From: Oscheius sp. JU75
Taxonomy: Eukaryota > Nematoda > Chromadorea > Rhabditida > Rhabditidae
Reading direction: 5' to 3'
Assembly: GCA_037178855.1 (NCBI GenBank)
Contig: JASJZC010000005.1
Span: 7,006,001-7,070,000, forward strand
DNA: 64,000 nt
Both the position numbers and the translations under genes were made by a program. Below the pieces are notes generated by a model, which saw only the letters and a list, made by a program, of their open reading frames with translations, searched no databases and was not told the DNA's origin. This document shows positions 22,532 to 34,741 of the stretch, in pieces (the first letter of the stretch is position 1; the number at the start of each line of letters is the position of its first letter).

Positions 22532-24218
22532 ATGCATTTGTATACTCGTGGGAAAGGTCTCTACGGAACACATGTGACGCTGAACGAAGTGCTGAAAGCT
22601 CTGCATCAAGCGCATCCAGAAGCCAAAGGAGAACCAGTAGTGGTCGCAGAGCCGAAGCAGATTGGAGAAGAGAATGTCGGTTTCTGTTCAAGAGATACGA
22701 AAACCATGTTTAGGGAATGCAATCACGGCTCTGTGTCCTGGAGCTGGACTGGAAGGATCCAGAGGCGAACAACTTACCTACAAAAGTGGTTCTCAAGATT
22801 CCAACAATGATGGCAAATACGGAAAAAATGAAGGGGATGTCTAAAGATTGGTTTATCCTGTTCCGATGGATGTTCCTAGGAGCCATGTGGTTATTTGTCA
22901 AGCTAGCCGGGGTCGTTAGGTTCCAAATGTTTGCCCATATGGAATCCGAAATCATCAGGGTTGGTACAAATGAACCATTGTGCGTCAAGTAACTTCAGAT
23001 GCACAACATCGAAGTGGATACTTATGAGCATATGAAGAAAGATGAAGAGTCCAGGCTCAAAACACTTGGTGTGAGTCTTTGCCTTATTCAGAAAAGACAG
23101 CTGTTTCAGATAATCTGCGCTCAAAAATTTGATGAAGTACATCCCCACAATGCCTTTTTCGTAATGGAGTACGTTCCCAAGGATGCAATGGTCTCTGTCC
23201 ACTATCTTGAAGATATGGGAGAGAAGACATTTGACGACATCCTGCATCAAACAGCTGTCCTTCATTCTCTGGGCTACGTTTATTCTGACGAGGAGAAGAA
23301 ATCTCGTGAAAGGGGTTATGCCACTGAGATGATGGGTCCGTTGTGCAAGAAAAGCGTAACTTTGATAATTGACAACGAAGTCAATCTTTTAGATGCTCTC
23401 ATTTATGTTCAGTGGCTTGGAGAAAATTATGGGGAAGTGCGAAGAGCTGACACGATATCGCCCAATCTTGGACCAGATTACCGTCCCGGAGAGTCAGAAG
23501 AGTTTGGATCTTTTGGCTGGAAACTTGAGTAAGTCTCGAGATGAGCATAGTTACGTAGCTTCAGAAATGGAGAAGACCCCTACTCACGGAGACTTATGGA
23601 CTTCCAACATGATTTTTACCAGATCAGTCACAGATTCCGTTGATCTCAAGGCTATTATTGACTTCCAGGTAGGGTGTTGATCTTGTTACCAAACTCTGTT
23701 CAGGGATTTCACTTCGGTAATCCGGCTGCCGATCTGACCAGGCTCTTCGCGACGGCGCTGCCAACTGATGTCCGAAAAAAAAAAGTGGCAACATTTTATT
23801 GACCGATATTATGAACACCTGGTAAACGAGGCACAAGGTCGACCCCTTCCATTTACCAAGCATTCGGTAAAAAAGTGCATTTGGAATAGTGCATAGCAAT
23901 ACAGATAACCCTCTGCTACATGTTCTACTATCCTTTCGCGGCCTTCTTCAATGCGATTCACAAGTCGAGCATGATCGAATACGAAGTAAGCCATGTCCCG
24001 GAAGAGCATAAAGAACAGGTGACGATAGTGAGAAATGTCAACATGATTCCTAGGCTCGGGGGAAAATCAAGGAGAATATGAGAGGGACCATCGCGCATGC
24101 CATTGAACTATTTGAGACGGTTACGGATGATAGCTGGCGAGGAAAGCAGATCCTGGAAAATGGAGTACCCTCGGATCTCGAAGTATTCTCGACGTTTAGA
24201 AAGATTGCCTCAAAATAA
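22532..24218 (+). CDS. CHK kinase-like (DUF1679) protein, frameshifted in an A10 run
   Basis: Nematode-expanded aminoglycoside-phosphotransferase-like family; cytosolic, substrate unknown (ecdysteroid or choline kinase-like by family). The start MHLYTRGKGLYGTHVT matches the usual DUF1679 opening. After splicing (introns near 22675-22711, 22960-22998, 23071-23109, 23356-23392, 23530-23565, 23668-23703) the protein reads RLCVLELDWKDPEANNLP, then FFVMEYVPKDA, then PTHGDLWTSNM (the catalytic HGD-N loop) and LKAIIDFQ followed by GFHFGNPAADLTRLF. At 23775-23784 there are ten A; nine would continue into WQHFIDRYYEHLVNE, so one base is extra. Downstream exons resume normally to TAA at 24216, which overlaps an AATAAA poly(A) signal. 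The frameshift may be an assembly error or a real lesion. Confidence 0.85.
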
Positions 24219-24360
24219 AGATATTTCTGTTTCAAAACTTAACCCGTTGTGAAAGTTGTGAAAGCAGCATAACACTCGCACGAATATCGGATGTCGTCCA
24301 GACAGACGCACTTTGTTGTTAGTCCTTTTCGTCATCATCATTCTCAAAATACGTCTGCCT

Positions 24361-25191
24361 ATGTGTTCTTCCGAAGAGACGAGACAGCTGGCCACTCCAG
24401 AAAATACAGTAGGCTTCCTGATTTCCAAATCTGACAGTTTAGGATGATTTGTCCGAAGTCGTTAGACTCCAGGTCCCAGAGCCACAGCCGAAGGGAATGA
24501 AAAAGTCGCATTCGATGTCCAGCCTAACATCTGCTTTCCGGGAAAGGTTCAAGAAACGACGTGAAAAGTTTCGAAGTAAGGGTAGCATTTGCAACCCTTG
24601 TGAGCCTAGACTCTAGAGAACCAATGCTGTGGCATCATAACCTTCCTTGTTCTCGGAACCGTACTAAACGTCGTCGCCTATTTGGCAAGTGTCTGGTCAG
24701 CCCAATTGCAGAAAGACGTCATCAAGTTGGCCGTCGAGCAGGAACATGCTCTTCAGTACAAAATAAAGAAAAGTTGGCATTTCTGTCTAGGCTAGACCTT
24801 TGATACTTTAGCGTTCACTGAGGCTCCGTCCCAGTATCTCGTCGGTCTTTTAAACTTTTGTGGACGGGTAGCAAGTGCACTCGGAATTGTTCTGCTTGTT
24901 CAGGTGAGTCAAATTTTTTTGTAATCACTACCAATCTTTCTTCAATCTTTCAGGTGGTAGCTGCTTACATGAAGCGCCGAAAGTACAACCCCATTGTGAG
25001 AAGTGCTGCTGAGGAAGCCGACTTGATCATAGGTTTCTCCCAATTAATCCCTCGACCAATTTCGTTCAGGTGATATGCACGGAGGCATGACTGATTCCGT
25101 CGGCGAGTGTTGTCTCAACTGTTTTCAGGTAAGTACTATTTGTTTACCGAAGCCCAGATCGGGTTACCTCCCATTTTAGGCATTCGTATGA
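24361..25191 (+). CDS. Uncharacterised protein with two transmembrane segments
   Basis: Short exons joined at GT/AG sites give a single frame of about 195 residues. It starts MCSSEETRQLATPENT, then a basic segment (FRERFKKRREKFR), the first membrane helix GIITFLVLGTVLNVVAYLA, a charged loop (QKDVIKLAVEQEHALQYK), the second helix LVGLLNFCGRVASALGIVLL, then AAYMKRRKYNPIVRSAAEE and a Cys-bearing end GECCLNCFQAFV. Introns are near 24405-24439, 24576-24615, 24774-24811, 24904-24954, 25034-25071 and 25129-25179. I do not recognise the family. It lies 140 bases after the CHK gene on the same strand and is convergent with the PMP3 gene. Confidence 0.6.
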
Positions 25192-25267
25192 CTCACTCTG
25201 CCAAGATAAGGAACTGATCTCAATAAAGAAGTTTTTCATGACCCAATATGTTACAAAGAGTGTACAG

Positions 25268-25825
25268 TTAATGGTAGTGATGGTGGTGGTTGTCGGAGAG
25301 AATAATCCAGATGGCGTGGATCACACCGGGAATGAAGAGCAGACAGGTCAACAGCAAGTTCAACCAGAAGGCACATGTGCAGCCCTGGTCAAACAGAACG
25401 GCTACTGGCTGAAAATCGACATGTGTTGACCATGGAAGTAGTATATTTTGGAATTCGGATGGATTATTTCCTAGTGTTTTGGGCACAAGTCGCCTGCTTA
25501 GATGTGGCAATCTTTATCCCACCCTTGTTATTTTACCCATGCTATCAAAAGCTGCCATTCAGTTATTCCACAGGACTAGCACAGGACTTGCGTTCCCTGC
25601 ACTTTAGTACAAAAGAGAAATTTTCAGTTCAAACGGTTAGAAGTCTAACGGTCCAGACAGATCAAAGAATGAGTCAGTGTGTCCACTTTCAATATCAATT
25701 CTTTGTTTCAAAAAGCTGTTATCTTCTCTAGTCCACTCTTCCTGGACACGAGTCTTGTTTTGAAACGCTGTGTAAAGACTTACCGGCAGAAAGATTGCCA
25801 AGATAATGAGAAGAATCTTGCACAT
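25268..25825 (-). CDS. PMP3/UPF0057 small membrane protein
   Basis: Two exons: 25784-25825 (MCKILLIILAIFLP) and 25268-25408 (PVAVLFDQGC to the stop), joined across a 375-bp intron with gtaagt and ttttcag ends. The 60-residue product has the two hydrophobic helices and the motifs of the PMP3 family (ILAIFLPPVAVLFDQGC, LNLLLTCLLFIPGVIHA). PMP3 proteins sit in plasma or intracellular membranes and affect membrane potential in yeast and plants; C. elegans has several. The C-terminal tail is SDNHHHHYH, rich in histidine. Confidence 0.92.
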
Positions 25826-26559
25826 GGTCCCGTATTTCCTCTGTAATTTTGAAGTTAGAAAAGGAGGGAGATACGGCTAGAAAAGTGCCGACTGAATAGC
25901 AAAGAGGTAAGTCGATGGCAGTGTTTGTACTGCAGCCGTTTGTGCGAAACAGGATCTGGCAGCCGAACAAACAGTTTTAAATCAAGAAGGTTAAAGGTTG
26001 AGGAACATTTTAGAGTCAGAAACTATGAATGTAGGACTTGAAAGGACAGAATTCTATCATGAAGACGATAAGAGAAGGTGGCCAGTACTTTAAGGAGGCC
26101 CTGATCTGGCAGGGGGAGGAGAGAACGGCCTCTCGGCTCTGTTGACTTTGATATGATTCACGCGAGAGAGTCCGATAAAGACATGTGACCAAGCGAGATA
26201 GAGCCCAATTGTAAACAGTTTCGAAGATATCGAGAGAGTTGTCTCTCTGTCGAAATTCCGTCAAATTTTGCTCTAAAATAGACGAACTGGCTGCAACATA
26301 AACTGCAGAAGTAGAAGTGAATGGGCCAAAACAAATTGGTGACTGTCACTGTTAGCAACTAGGCAAACAGGATTTGTTTTTGCTTTTTTTTTAGGTCACA
26401 CTGTCTCTCCTCCTATAAAATCTCGGTGGATCTTGGTAAATGTGAGTCAGGTCGTTTTGTCACGGTGATAGCTGTTTGATAAACCCACGCCCTGGCTGGC
26501 AAAAAGAGAGTCGAGAGTGGCAAGCAAAATACTGTGAGCAATCAGTGACATTTTAGCGG
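25826..26559. other. Intergenic region
   Basis: About 730 bases with no ORF that has domain or splice support. Confidence 0.4.
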
Positions 26560-27010
26560 AAGTCGAAGCAAATTAATTGAGAATGAAACAATAAAAAGTA
26601 CAGTGCAACTCGAATTATATTCAGCCGCAATAGTTGGAGCGATTTTGCATTTTGGACTGGTTGAGTTACATCGATACCTCCACCTCCGCTGGATCCGACC
26701 CTTGAAGGATCGCCGGCTCCGAAAGCAAAGTAGGCAGAAGCACCGCCAGAAGAGCCGGGAATACAGCCTCCGTAGGCTGAGGCACCAGCTTGGTCCACCA
26801 CCTCCTCCTCCGCCTCCAGGAGCCGGGCTGATGGAAATTTCCCCTAGTGCGGCATTGAAATACCCCTCCTCCGGACATTGCTGTTATGGTCGATCTTCCA
26901 GCTCCACTGTCTCCTCCGCCATACGTGGAAGCGACCATGTTGTTGACTTTTTCGACGTTGAGGCCGGCAGACATGCAGGATTGCATTCCGCGGATTCGAA
27001 TCAGATACAC
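26560..27010 (-). other. Gly-rich/low-complexity possible exon
   Basis: On the minus strand two overlapping frames are open and Gly-rich: one reads NNMVASTYGGGDSGAGRST then AMSGGGVF, another reads DQAGASAYGGCIPGSSGG and GAGDPSRVGSSGGGG. A possible intron between GGAGGAGGG and tttccatcag would change how they connect. A small Gly-rich protein is plausible, but composition bias alone can open several frames. The complementary strand is Pro-rich and also open. Confidence 0.3.
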
Positions 27011-27186
27011 TGCCTGTAGTATTCGCTACGAAAGTTGCACATAGAAGACAAGGAGGCAGTAAGATTGATATGTGTTCTATTGGAATCTGTTCCCCTTTAT
27101 ATAATTTCGAAACTGCGCTTGCTTGTATTTTTGCGTAATTATATGATTTTGTCGTTTCACATCAAATCAAAGACACGAGCACATTT

Positions 27187-28509
27187 TCACCATCTGTATT
27201 GAGAAAAATAAGCTGTCAAGGCATGATGTTTAGCAATAGACGTCTCTTGCTGAATATTCTTCCTTTTCTTATTTTCTTTCTTTTTCAAAAGGTAGTAGAG
27301 AACGGATATGTAGGCCAAGTTGGCGTAGCTCAAGCACTGAAAATGACAATAGCGGAGAAAACAAAGACTCTTACATAGAAGAACATTCCCAGTATCCGAT
27401 AGACAACAACTTGGAGACCAATTGATCGCCGGATCATGTTAGAACCAGCGTGAATTATGATCAAGATGGAATAGAAACTTCCACAGATCAGAATAATCTG
27501 GGTGATTTCGTTGTTTTCTCGGACCTGGTACTTTGCGTGAAGGGACTCTACCAGCCTCGAACAGTTTGTATATAGAAGAGTGAGAGAGTAGAACCTGTTG
27601 TTGATGCGTTTGTTCTTGAGGTACAGTAGAAACATCCAGACGAGAGCAATCGAATCCGTGATTATTAGGCCATAGTATTTTGTGTCTACTCTGATCTTAG
27701 AGGCATGAGTATGCATCCAGCAGGAAGGCAATTCTACTGGATCATCGATGTCCTTGTAGTAGACCAGAGTGACAAGAAAGACGGCAATCAGGAACTGGAA
27801 GTACTTTTGCAACTTTCGAATGAAGATATGTTGGGAAATGATCTGACGATGGCAAAAATGGCTAGTCGCCCATATACTAATAGACTAATCTCCAACTTTT
27901 TTTTTCAGACAGTATGTTCGCAAACAAACTGTTGCATTTTGACCATCATGTTCAACTCACAGTGACTAGGGTAGTAACCTTCCAAAACACGTGCCCAATC
28001 TCCTGATACTTGTCTTTGAAAAAGGTGGCGACTGTCCTCTCGACGCATTGAACAATAAACATTAGCGATAAAAAGATGGTGTAGCACTGCGTTCCAATCT
28101 TGACGAACATGCAAGTGAAGTTGGACAGCAATAGTTCACAGTTACTGTGAACAAAAAATCTGTCGTACACGATGTGGTGGGTCTGGAGGCTTGGTAATGG
28201 ATCGAAAAGTACATATTTTTACCTGTGTAAGTGAGAAGCTGACAGCATGAAGAATAAAGGCCAGAAGAATTGCGTCGATTAAAAACTGAAACAAACGTGT
28301 GGGAAACAGAAAAGACTTACCATGGCATCTTTGTGAATCAGTTTTTTGGCCACGTAACTCCTGGTCCTGCAAACAGTTATGACAGTGATAATATCCGTCA
28401 GTATTTGAAGAATCTGCATAGCCAAATACCAGTTGTTGTAGATGACACTTGCGACTCCTTCGACACATTGCGAGTCCATCATCAGAAACGTTTCTTCATT
28501 GGTATCCAT
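27187..28509 (-). CDS. Sra-superfamily chemoreceptor (7TM), receptor A
   Basis: Starts MDTNEETFLMMDSQCVEG at 28509; the first membrane helix is AMQILQILTDIITVITVC. Next come FLIDAILLAFILHAVSFSLTQ, then THHIVYDRFFVHSNCELLL, SNFTCMFVKIGTQCYTI, IVQCVERTVATFF (the IERT-like motif after TM3), YFQFLIAVFLVTLVYY, YYGLIITDSIALVWMFLLYL, the KYQVREN segment before TM6, and the last exon SYANLAYISVLYYLL ending YFSQYRW. All introns have GT/AG ends. This architecture fits nematode Sra-superfamily receptors (sra/srab-like) of chemosensory neurons. It is a sister of receptors B, C and D. No lesion seen. Confidence 0.82.
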
Positions 28510-29479
28510 GATTGAGAATGACAGAGAATGGAGTAAATTACGTAAGACTGAGTGGAAAAACATATTTGCTGGAAAGAAAGCTAAATGAGTACTGCTGGAA
28601 TAGCCATAAGTTAGTACCAACAAGAGTTTCTGCTGTAATCTGCTTCCACCTATTGTGCGAGGAAATCAGGTTGCGCCACTTATTGTACACACACCAGAAG
28701 ACGAAGAGTTCAGCTCGTCAAAGGCGTCATTATAACAAAAGAGAGCACAAATGGTCATGAAAGATCTATGCTCCTGGCAATTGTGAATCATTTGTAGACG
28801 TTTGGTCTACCCACAATAGAGGAGTAATTTCAAGAAGGTAATTTGATGTGGTTGAACTGACTTTTTTGAAAAAAAAAGTGTACCAATAGGGAAAGTCTCT
28901 CACGTTTCCCTACAAGTCATGGGAATAAGGACCAGGTGAAAAGAGGCTCGCCGAGGAGAGTGAGAGAGATGATCTTTGTCTTGCCAACATCTTCCTCACA
29001 GTAAAGAGTTGATAATTATAAAACCGTAGTAAAGCGTGAAATGGTAAAAGCTAGTTTTAGGAACAAAGTGGGGGATTTCAAGCGCTAAGCTGAAGAAACG
29101 ATTGGATCTGGACAAAACAACTAGAAGCACTGAAGTTTCAAAATAGAAACATGACAAGGTAACTAGGCGACATTTTGCTAACAAACTGTGGGTGTTTGAA
29201 GGAATCGAGATCTTTATGGCAGCTCGGTGATCCGTGAATCGACGAGAACTTCCACTTGGGGGGTGAATCAATTAACAGATGACACAGCTGGAATTTGATG
29301 TGCGCGGAACAACTTTTCGCACATTAGTATCCTCGTGTAGGCATAGCATTCCATATAAACTTTCCAGCGGTATCATTAGTCTGACTGCCAAGACAAGGCA
29401 TTACGGCCAAGATTCTTTGAATTTAGTGAGCCCACTGATTAAGGTTCGAACATGTCAGTTTGGAAAACTCATTTTATTT
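28510..29479. other. Intergenic region between receptors A and B
   Basis: About 970 bases. No further receptor exon or other gene could be supported. Confidence 0.4.
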
Positions 29480-30792
29480 TTACCATTTGTATTGAGCAAA
29501 GTAGACATTTGAGACAATAGTCTTTGTCTTGTTGACGTCTCTGTGTATCGATTCCCGTCTCGAGTTGTTTTGTTTCCAAAGAAGATAGCTGAGAGTCAGA
29601 ACGTAGGCAAGGTTTGCGTATGCGATGAGCTGAAATGTCTTAATTGGAACTGAAAAAGACAGTGACTTACGTAAATATCCAGTGCCAAAATTCTGTAAAG
29701 CACTTTGTCCATGACATTATCTCTTCTGATTATGTTCAGAACAGAATGAAGGAGGATAAGAACAGCTTGGATGGAGCCACAGATCATCATGATCCTGGTA
29801 ATGGCCAGATTCTCCTTGACCTGATAGCGGATATTGAGTGAGTCGTCGAACTTGTTCTCGGAACGTTTGTTTTGAAGAAACAGAATGAACATCCAGATAA
29901 TGGAAAAGAAGTTGACAATGATGAGACCGTAGTACATTCCGTTGACATGTTTTATTGAGGAGGAAGTGTGGAAGAAACAGGACTCGGTGAGGTTCGGATC
30001 TTCAAAGTCCGGATAATAAGTGAGAGCAGCCAGGAAGAAGGAGAAGGTTGGCTGAAATCAAAAACGTTAGTTTCTGCTTTCAGCATTGATAGATAACATT
30101 CAAGTCCCTTTGCTGGCTTGATAGACCATGATGTTTTGAGCTATGATGAACTTGAAAGCAGTCAGTTAACCAGGCTATGAGTGAGGATGATAGTCTCTCA
30201 AAGAATGTGGTCCAGTATTCAACAAGCCACTGACCGCTTCACTCAATGGGAAAGCCCACATCACTCTTAATAATCCAACCATGTGGGACGACATACCTAC
30301 ATAAAGCCAAAGACTCACCGAAGTCATGAGTGCAAACTTGCAAAAACTCCTGACATTACTGAAGATCCTCCAGTAACGGAACGTTTTGAATGTTCGTTCC
30401 ATGCATTGACACAAGAACAATATAGAGATGTTGATGGTAAAACACTGTGTTCCGATTCGAACAAACATGCAGACGACGTTAGACAGAAGTAGGTCACAAG
30501 CCGTCTGGACAAAAATAAAATCAAAGATGATATGATGAATCTGGGTGACGACAAAGGCGACTGAATGAAAAACGATCGAAAATAGGATCATGTTCATCAG
30601 CATCTAAAGTTAGCTTTAAGCATTGAAACAAGTAGAAAGTACCGTAGCCTCTCGGCACATAAGCCTCCGATTAATAAAAGTCCTAGTCCATAAAACGGAT
30701 GTAACTGTAGCCAGTCCAACAAAAATTTGTAGACCTTGACCAAGTTGGTAGAATATATTGTTCACAACCGCTGTAGAATTTGAACAGCTCAT
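29480..30792 (-). CDS. Sra-superfamily chemoreceptor (7TM), receptor B
   Basis: Starts MSCSNSTAVVNNIFYQLG at 30792 (N-glycosylation site NST). Blocks in order: IFVGLATVTSVLWTRTFINR, MLMNMILFSIVFHSVAFVVTQ, IHHIIFDFIFVQTACDLLL, SNVVCMFVRIGTQCFTI, LCQCMERTFKTF, MYYGLIIVNFFSIIWMFILF, RYQVKENLAITRI, and LIAYANLAYVLTLSYLL ending YFAQYKW at 29480. It lies in tandem with receptor A, same strand, about 970 bases upstream. The exon carrying TM4-TM5 (about 30000-30330) is less certain than the others. Confidence 0.8.
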
Positions 30793-33121
30793 TTCTGAAA
30801 GTGAACATGTGTACGTTTTTGGAAATGGCAACGAAGGCGTCAAATTGACAAGCTTAACAGTTAGATCGCGTTTAATTATGATATAGACGGAGAAGGACGC
30901 GCGTGTCTGACAATCTCGAGAGGAAGTAAGTTAATTATCGAGAACATTACTGCTTTAATGTTTTCGCGAAAGAATGTCGCTCTGAGGTTCAAGGAGTCAA
31001 GAATTAGTCAGGTCTCGGTCATAGCTGGATGGAAAAAGACAAACACCGTCATCGAGGGTTCTTCTACCGTGTGTAACACAATCAACATGGAATGAGGTAA
31101 GAGATTTGCGGGTTAGGGAACTGCTTATGTTCTCCTAAGAGAAGTTGAGAAGGACTCTGTATCGACTGGGGTTCCCAAAGCATTTGAAAGGTCAAAGATG
31201 AATTGAAAGACGATCAAAGAAACCTATGACGAGATGATTATAGTTCGAGTATGGTTGCATATAACAAAGAAACTACCTATTAGTGCCAACAAGGAAAGAC
31301 CTTGACGCTCAGTTTTCTAGGGACAACGTAAGTTTCAAAGATCTCAGCCGGCGGCTGATAGCCGCTTCTGTAACGAACATGAAGCCATACGATGTGAAGG
31401 GACAGTCTTGAAAAAAAAAACAACGGAAAGTCCTGACAAAAATTGTCTCTGTTCCAAGAAGCATTCTTAATCTCGCCGCATAAACAGTGGTTAACTTCAC
31501 GAGTTCGATGGAAGGTCTTCAAAACGCATCTGCTTGTCGTCATACTGCTTTGACACAAATTGTGTGTTCTGATCGTAGCAATGAAGCAGTGTTTGTTCAC
31601 AGAGTTATGAGCAATTGATAGGGTTACGAACAATGACTTGACTGTGAGCAATTTCCTTTCTTTGAATGGGATACGTTAAGTGCAAAAGAAAATGAGCGTG
31701 CTCATTTTTCCGGTTTGGAATGAATTAGCAATTGATACAGACCCTTTTTGTTAGATTTCCAAAGAAGTAGAAATTAAAAATGCGGCTAAAACGGGATAAG
31801 AGTTGCTTCTATTAATAACTCCGTTATCCCTTCTAATCGCAATTAACCGTCCCGCCTACGCACTTGTGTGTGGTGGACACCTGCCCCTGTTTTCCATTTT
31901 GTCAGTCGTAAGCATATGCCCTTTATAAACAACATGGGAAGCCTTTTCTCTCAAATTATTTCTGCCCAAAATTTCCGCCAGTGAACATCTTCGTATTTTG
32001 CGTCACGGCCCCTTCAGATCCTCTCTGAAATCACTTTTTTTGATTAGATGGAGCTGGTGAGGGTGAGCCAAATTTACCAATTTTCGGTATGTGTGCACAT
32101 TTTGAGATTGGTATTTTGAGGACATTGAACGATTAAGGAAGCTTGGAACCGGATCAGCCATTATACAGTAGGGTGTTATGCACGTATAGCTTGGCTTATT
32201 TATGCAAAGATTATTGTGACTGAGATGTACCGTATTTTCGAAAGTTACTTTCAAAATTCATATTCGAAACTCAGTTGGTCTAAAAGTTTTATTAATCTCT
32301 TGGTTCAACTGGGTAGCAGGCAAAAAGAACAGCTGTTCAGAAGTCATAAGCTAATCCTCCCAAAAGATGAGGGTGTCCTCTTCCCGACGTTTCATGGAGG
32401 ACGAGCGATGAACCAGCAGTTTACAGCAGCGTTCAGTTTTTGAAATCTCATTACAGAACTGCCGTGATAACGATATTCCATTGTATCTTCCTGAATACAG
32501 GAACCGCTTGGTGGAATTGGCTGATTGGAACCACAGTTGGCAAGGATAGATATTTTCATAATTAAAGAGTTGGGATGTGTTTCAGAAGCATTCAAACGTA
32601 GAAATCAAAGTAATAACATTTCCTGACTCATCTACTTTCCTTTCTCGTACGGCCAAGCCACAGGTGTTAAAAGTCGACCCGTCCCGGTAGTTCCTTCTTC
32701 GAGCATCGGGTCAATTAACTGCCAGTTCCCTCTCTTTTACCTATTTTCAAGAAGGAACTTCCTTATTAAGAAACAGCTATATAATCGGACAGATGCTCTC
32801 ACTCGTTCTATCGTCCTCGTACAGAGATTGAAGTCACATCAGATCCTTGACGTCTGTTCTGAACCAGTTTACCTTCTGAATCCATCTTAGCTCTGACTGT
32901 TCTGTACAAACAGCGGAAGTAAAAGACAGTTTCTTGACTCCTTGACCACGATCATCACTCCATTCCAGCCTAATTCTCCCCCTCGCTTGAAGATTAGGAT
33001 TAGACAAGGTGGCAGCATAGTTCAGACAATCTTCCGAGCAGCTCTGAGGCTAATATAGCCTATTCTCTGTCTCTTGGTCTTCTGACCGATAAAATAAGTT
33101 TGTTCGTGGTCTTCTCGCAAA
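30793..33121. other. Gene-poor stretch upstream of the nuclear receptor
   Basis: About 2.3 kb. The ORF at 31280-31651 (-) and short ORFs near 32000-32600 show no domain. A decayed receptor or regulatory DNA is possible but not shown. Confidence 0.35.
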
Positions 33122-34741
33122 ATGAACAGGCCGTTTCGGAACCTCAAATGCACGGTTTGCGGTTCAGATGCTGCCAGATACAACTACCAGGCTCTGACTT
33201 GCGAGTAAGACTACATCTCTTTGAAAAACCTAAAGCTTGGTTTCAGAAAATGTCGCGTATTTTTCTTCAGGATGATCACATTTAAGCCGGAGTTACAAGC
33301 TTGTGACCGCGACTGCCCTTACAAGCCAAGTAAGAAAGCTTGGGTGAAATGTGAAAAGTTGTTTTAGGAGCCAGAAGCAACTGTAAAACATGTCGATACA
33401 AAAAGTGTCTAGCAGCTGGAATGCGCGAATCCGGTAAGATTTGTTGTATATTTACCAAACCTGACGAAACCATTCGACAAATCCCCGTTTAGAAGTTGGT
33501 CAACGGATGGCTAGAAGCCAGGAAATCCAGCTCTCTTCTCTTGACTATACTGCGTGCATGGTAACTTTTCAATCATACGAGATATAATGAGCAAGCAGAA
33601 ATCCTTCCACCAAACACTGATAAACTACGGTCACAAAGCGGCCAACAGAGCGAGGTTTGTACAGAGTGCTCAGGAGTTTGTCAACATCCTCTCTCAATTT
33701 GAAAGGTTTCTTTCTTTGTTTTGCTTAGACTGTAAAATATTCAGAATATCAGTCTCGGGAGAAGATCTGAACATCACCCAGTGTAAAGTGAACATGGACC
33801 TGTCTATTATGGATGTCCTTCTGAATCCGGAATCTTGCTCGTCCAGGAAAGCTGTAAATTTCTGGGCTGTGATAAGTGTAACAAATAGTTAAGGCAGTCT
33901 TCTATCCGATTGCTGACAATCCTAGTGTTACTTCAATCGACTACAAAATCTGTTACTGTCGGACAATAACTGCCTATGCCGAATTTCTTGGAGTAATTGA
34001 AGAGTTCAATCAGCTGGGTCCAGAAGATCAAGTGAGTGATGCTACAAAACTATAAGTGGTGTATTGGCTTTCTGCTAACACAATTTACGTTTTCGGGTCA
34101 CGCTCTTCCGTTCAAATTTGATGTTCTACACCCTTCTGGAAGTTCTGTACCGGACGGTGTCGTGTATCAAAAACAATGAGTGTCTCTACAAGGAGCTACC
34201 GTATACCTCGGTAGACTCTGAAGAACAGTAAGTTTTCTTTTTTGCATTCCAATCTCTTGTATTTCAGTTGGAAAGAGAGGAAACAGACATATAGAACCCA
34301 GAACTCGGCAGCAATTTGCAATCTCTTCGCCTTGAATCTCTCTATGGGAGAGTACCTACTGTTAAGGATAATAGCTATGTTCAACAACAGTTAGTTCAAC
34401 TTTCACCACAGACAAATCAACAAATCAGTCATCCAATTGTCGCTTGTCGGACAGGAAATTGCCCTGAGAGCAAGAGAAAAATACACGGTCATGTTGGTTG
34501 AGCTGGTTAGAAATCGACTATCACCAGACGAGACGCTGGAAAGAGTCACAAAGATACTGGCTTTGTTGAAAGGTGCGGAGGTTGGTGTTTTTTGCTAGGT
34601 AAAGAATTCAATCTATAGGAATACAGCAAGTACGGGAACGCGGCTCACGCAAAGATGGTTCTGAACAACTACGACAACATGTACGGACAGCTGACTAAAG
34701 AAATTCACGTGTTTGGAAGCATCTACGAGAAGAAGACTTAG
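33122..34741 (+). CDS. Nuclear hormone receptor, nematode-divergent type
   Basis: Transcription factor with an N-terminal zinc-finger domain. From MNRPFRNLKCTVCGSDAARY, spliced exons give the first finger (CTVCGSDAARYNYQALTC), P-box ECEKC-like TCEKCRVFFFRM, then ACDRDCPYKPRARSNCKTC and RYKKCLAAGMRE: the eight zinc cysteines are present. The ligand-binding domain follows through FVQSAQEFVNIL, FRVTLFRSNLMFYTLLE, LFALNLSMGEYLLLRI and ALRAREKYTVMLVEL, ending SIYEKKT. Introns mostly have GT/AG ends. The exception is the one starting at 34032 after PEDQ: its natural acceptor before FRVTLF (about 34087-34093) has no AG. The paralogous nematode family has hundreds of members, so no symbol is given. 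Confidence 0.88.
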
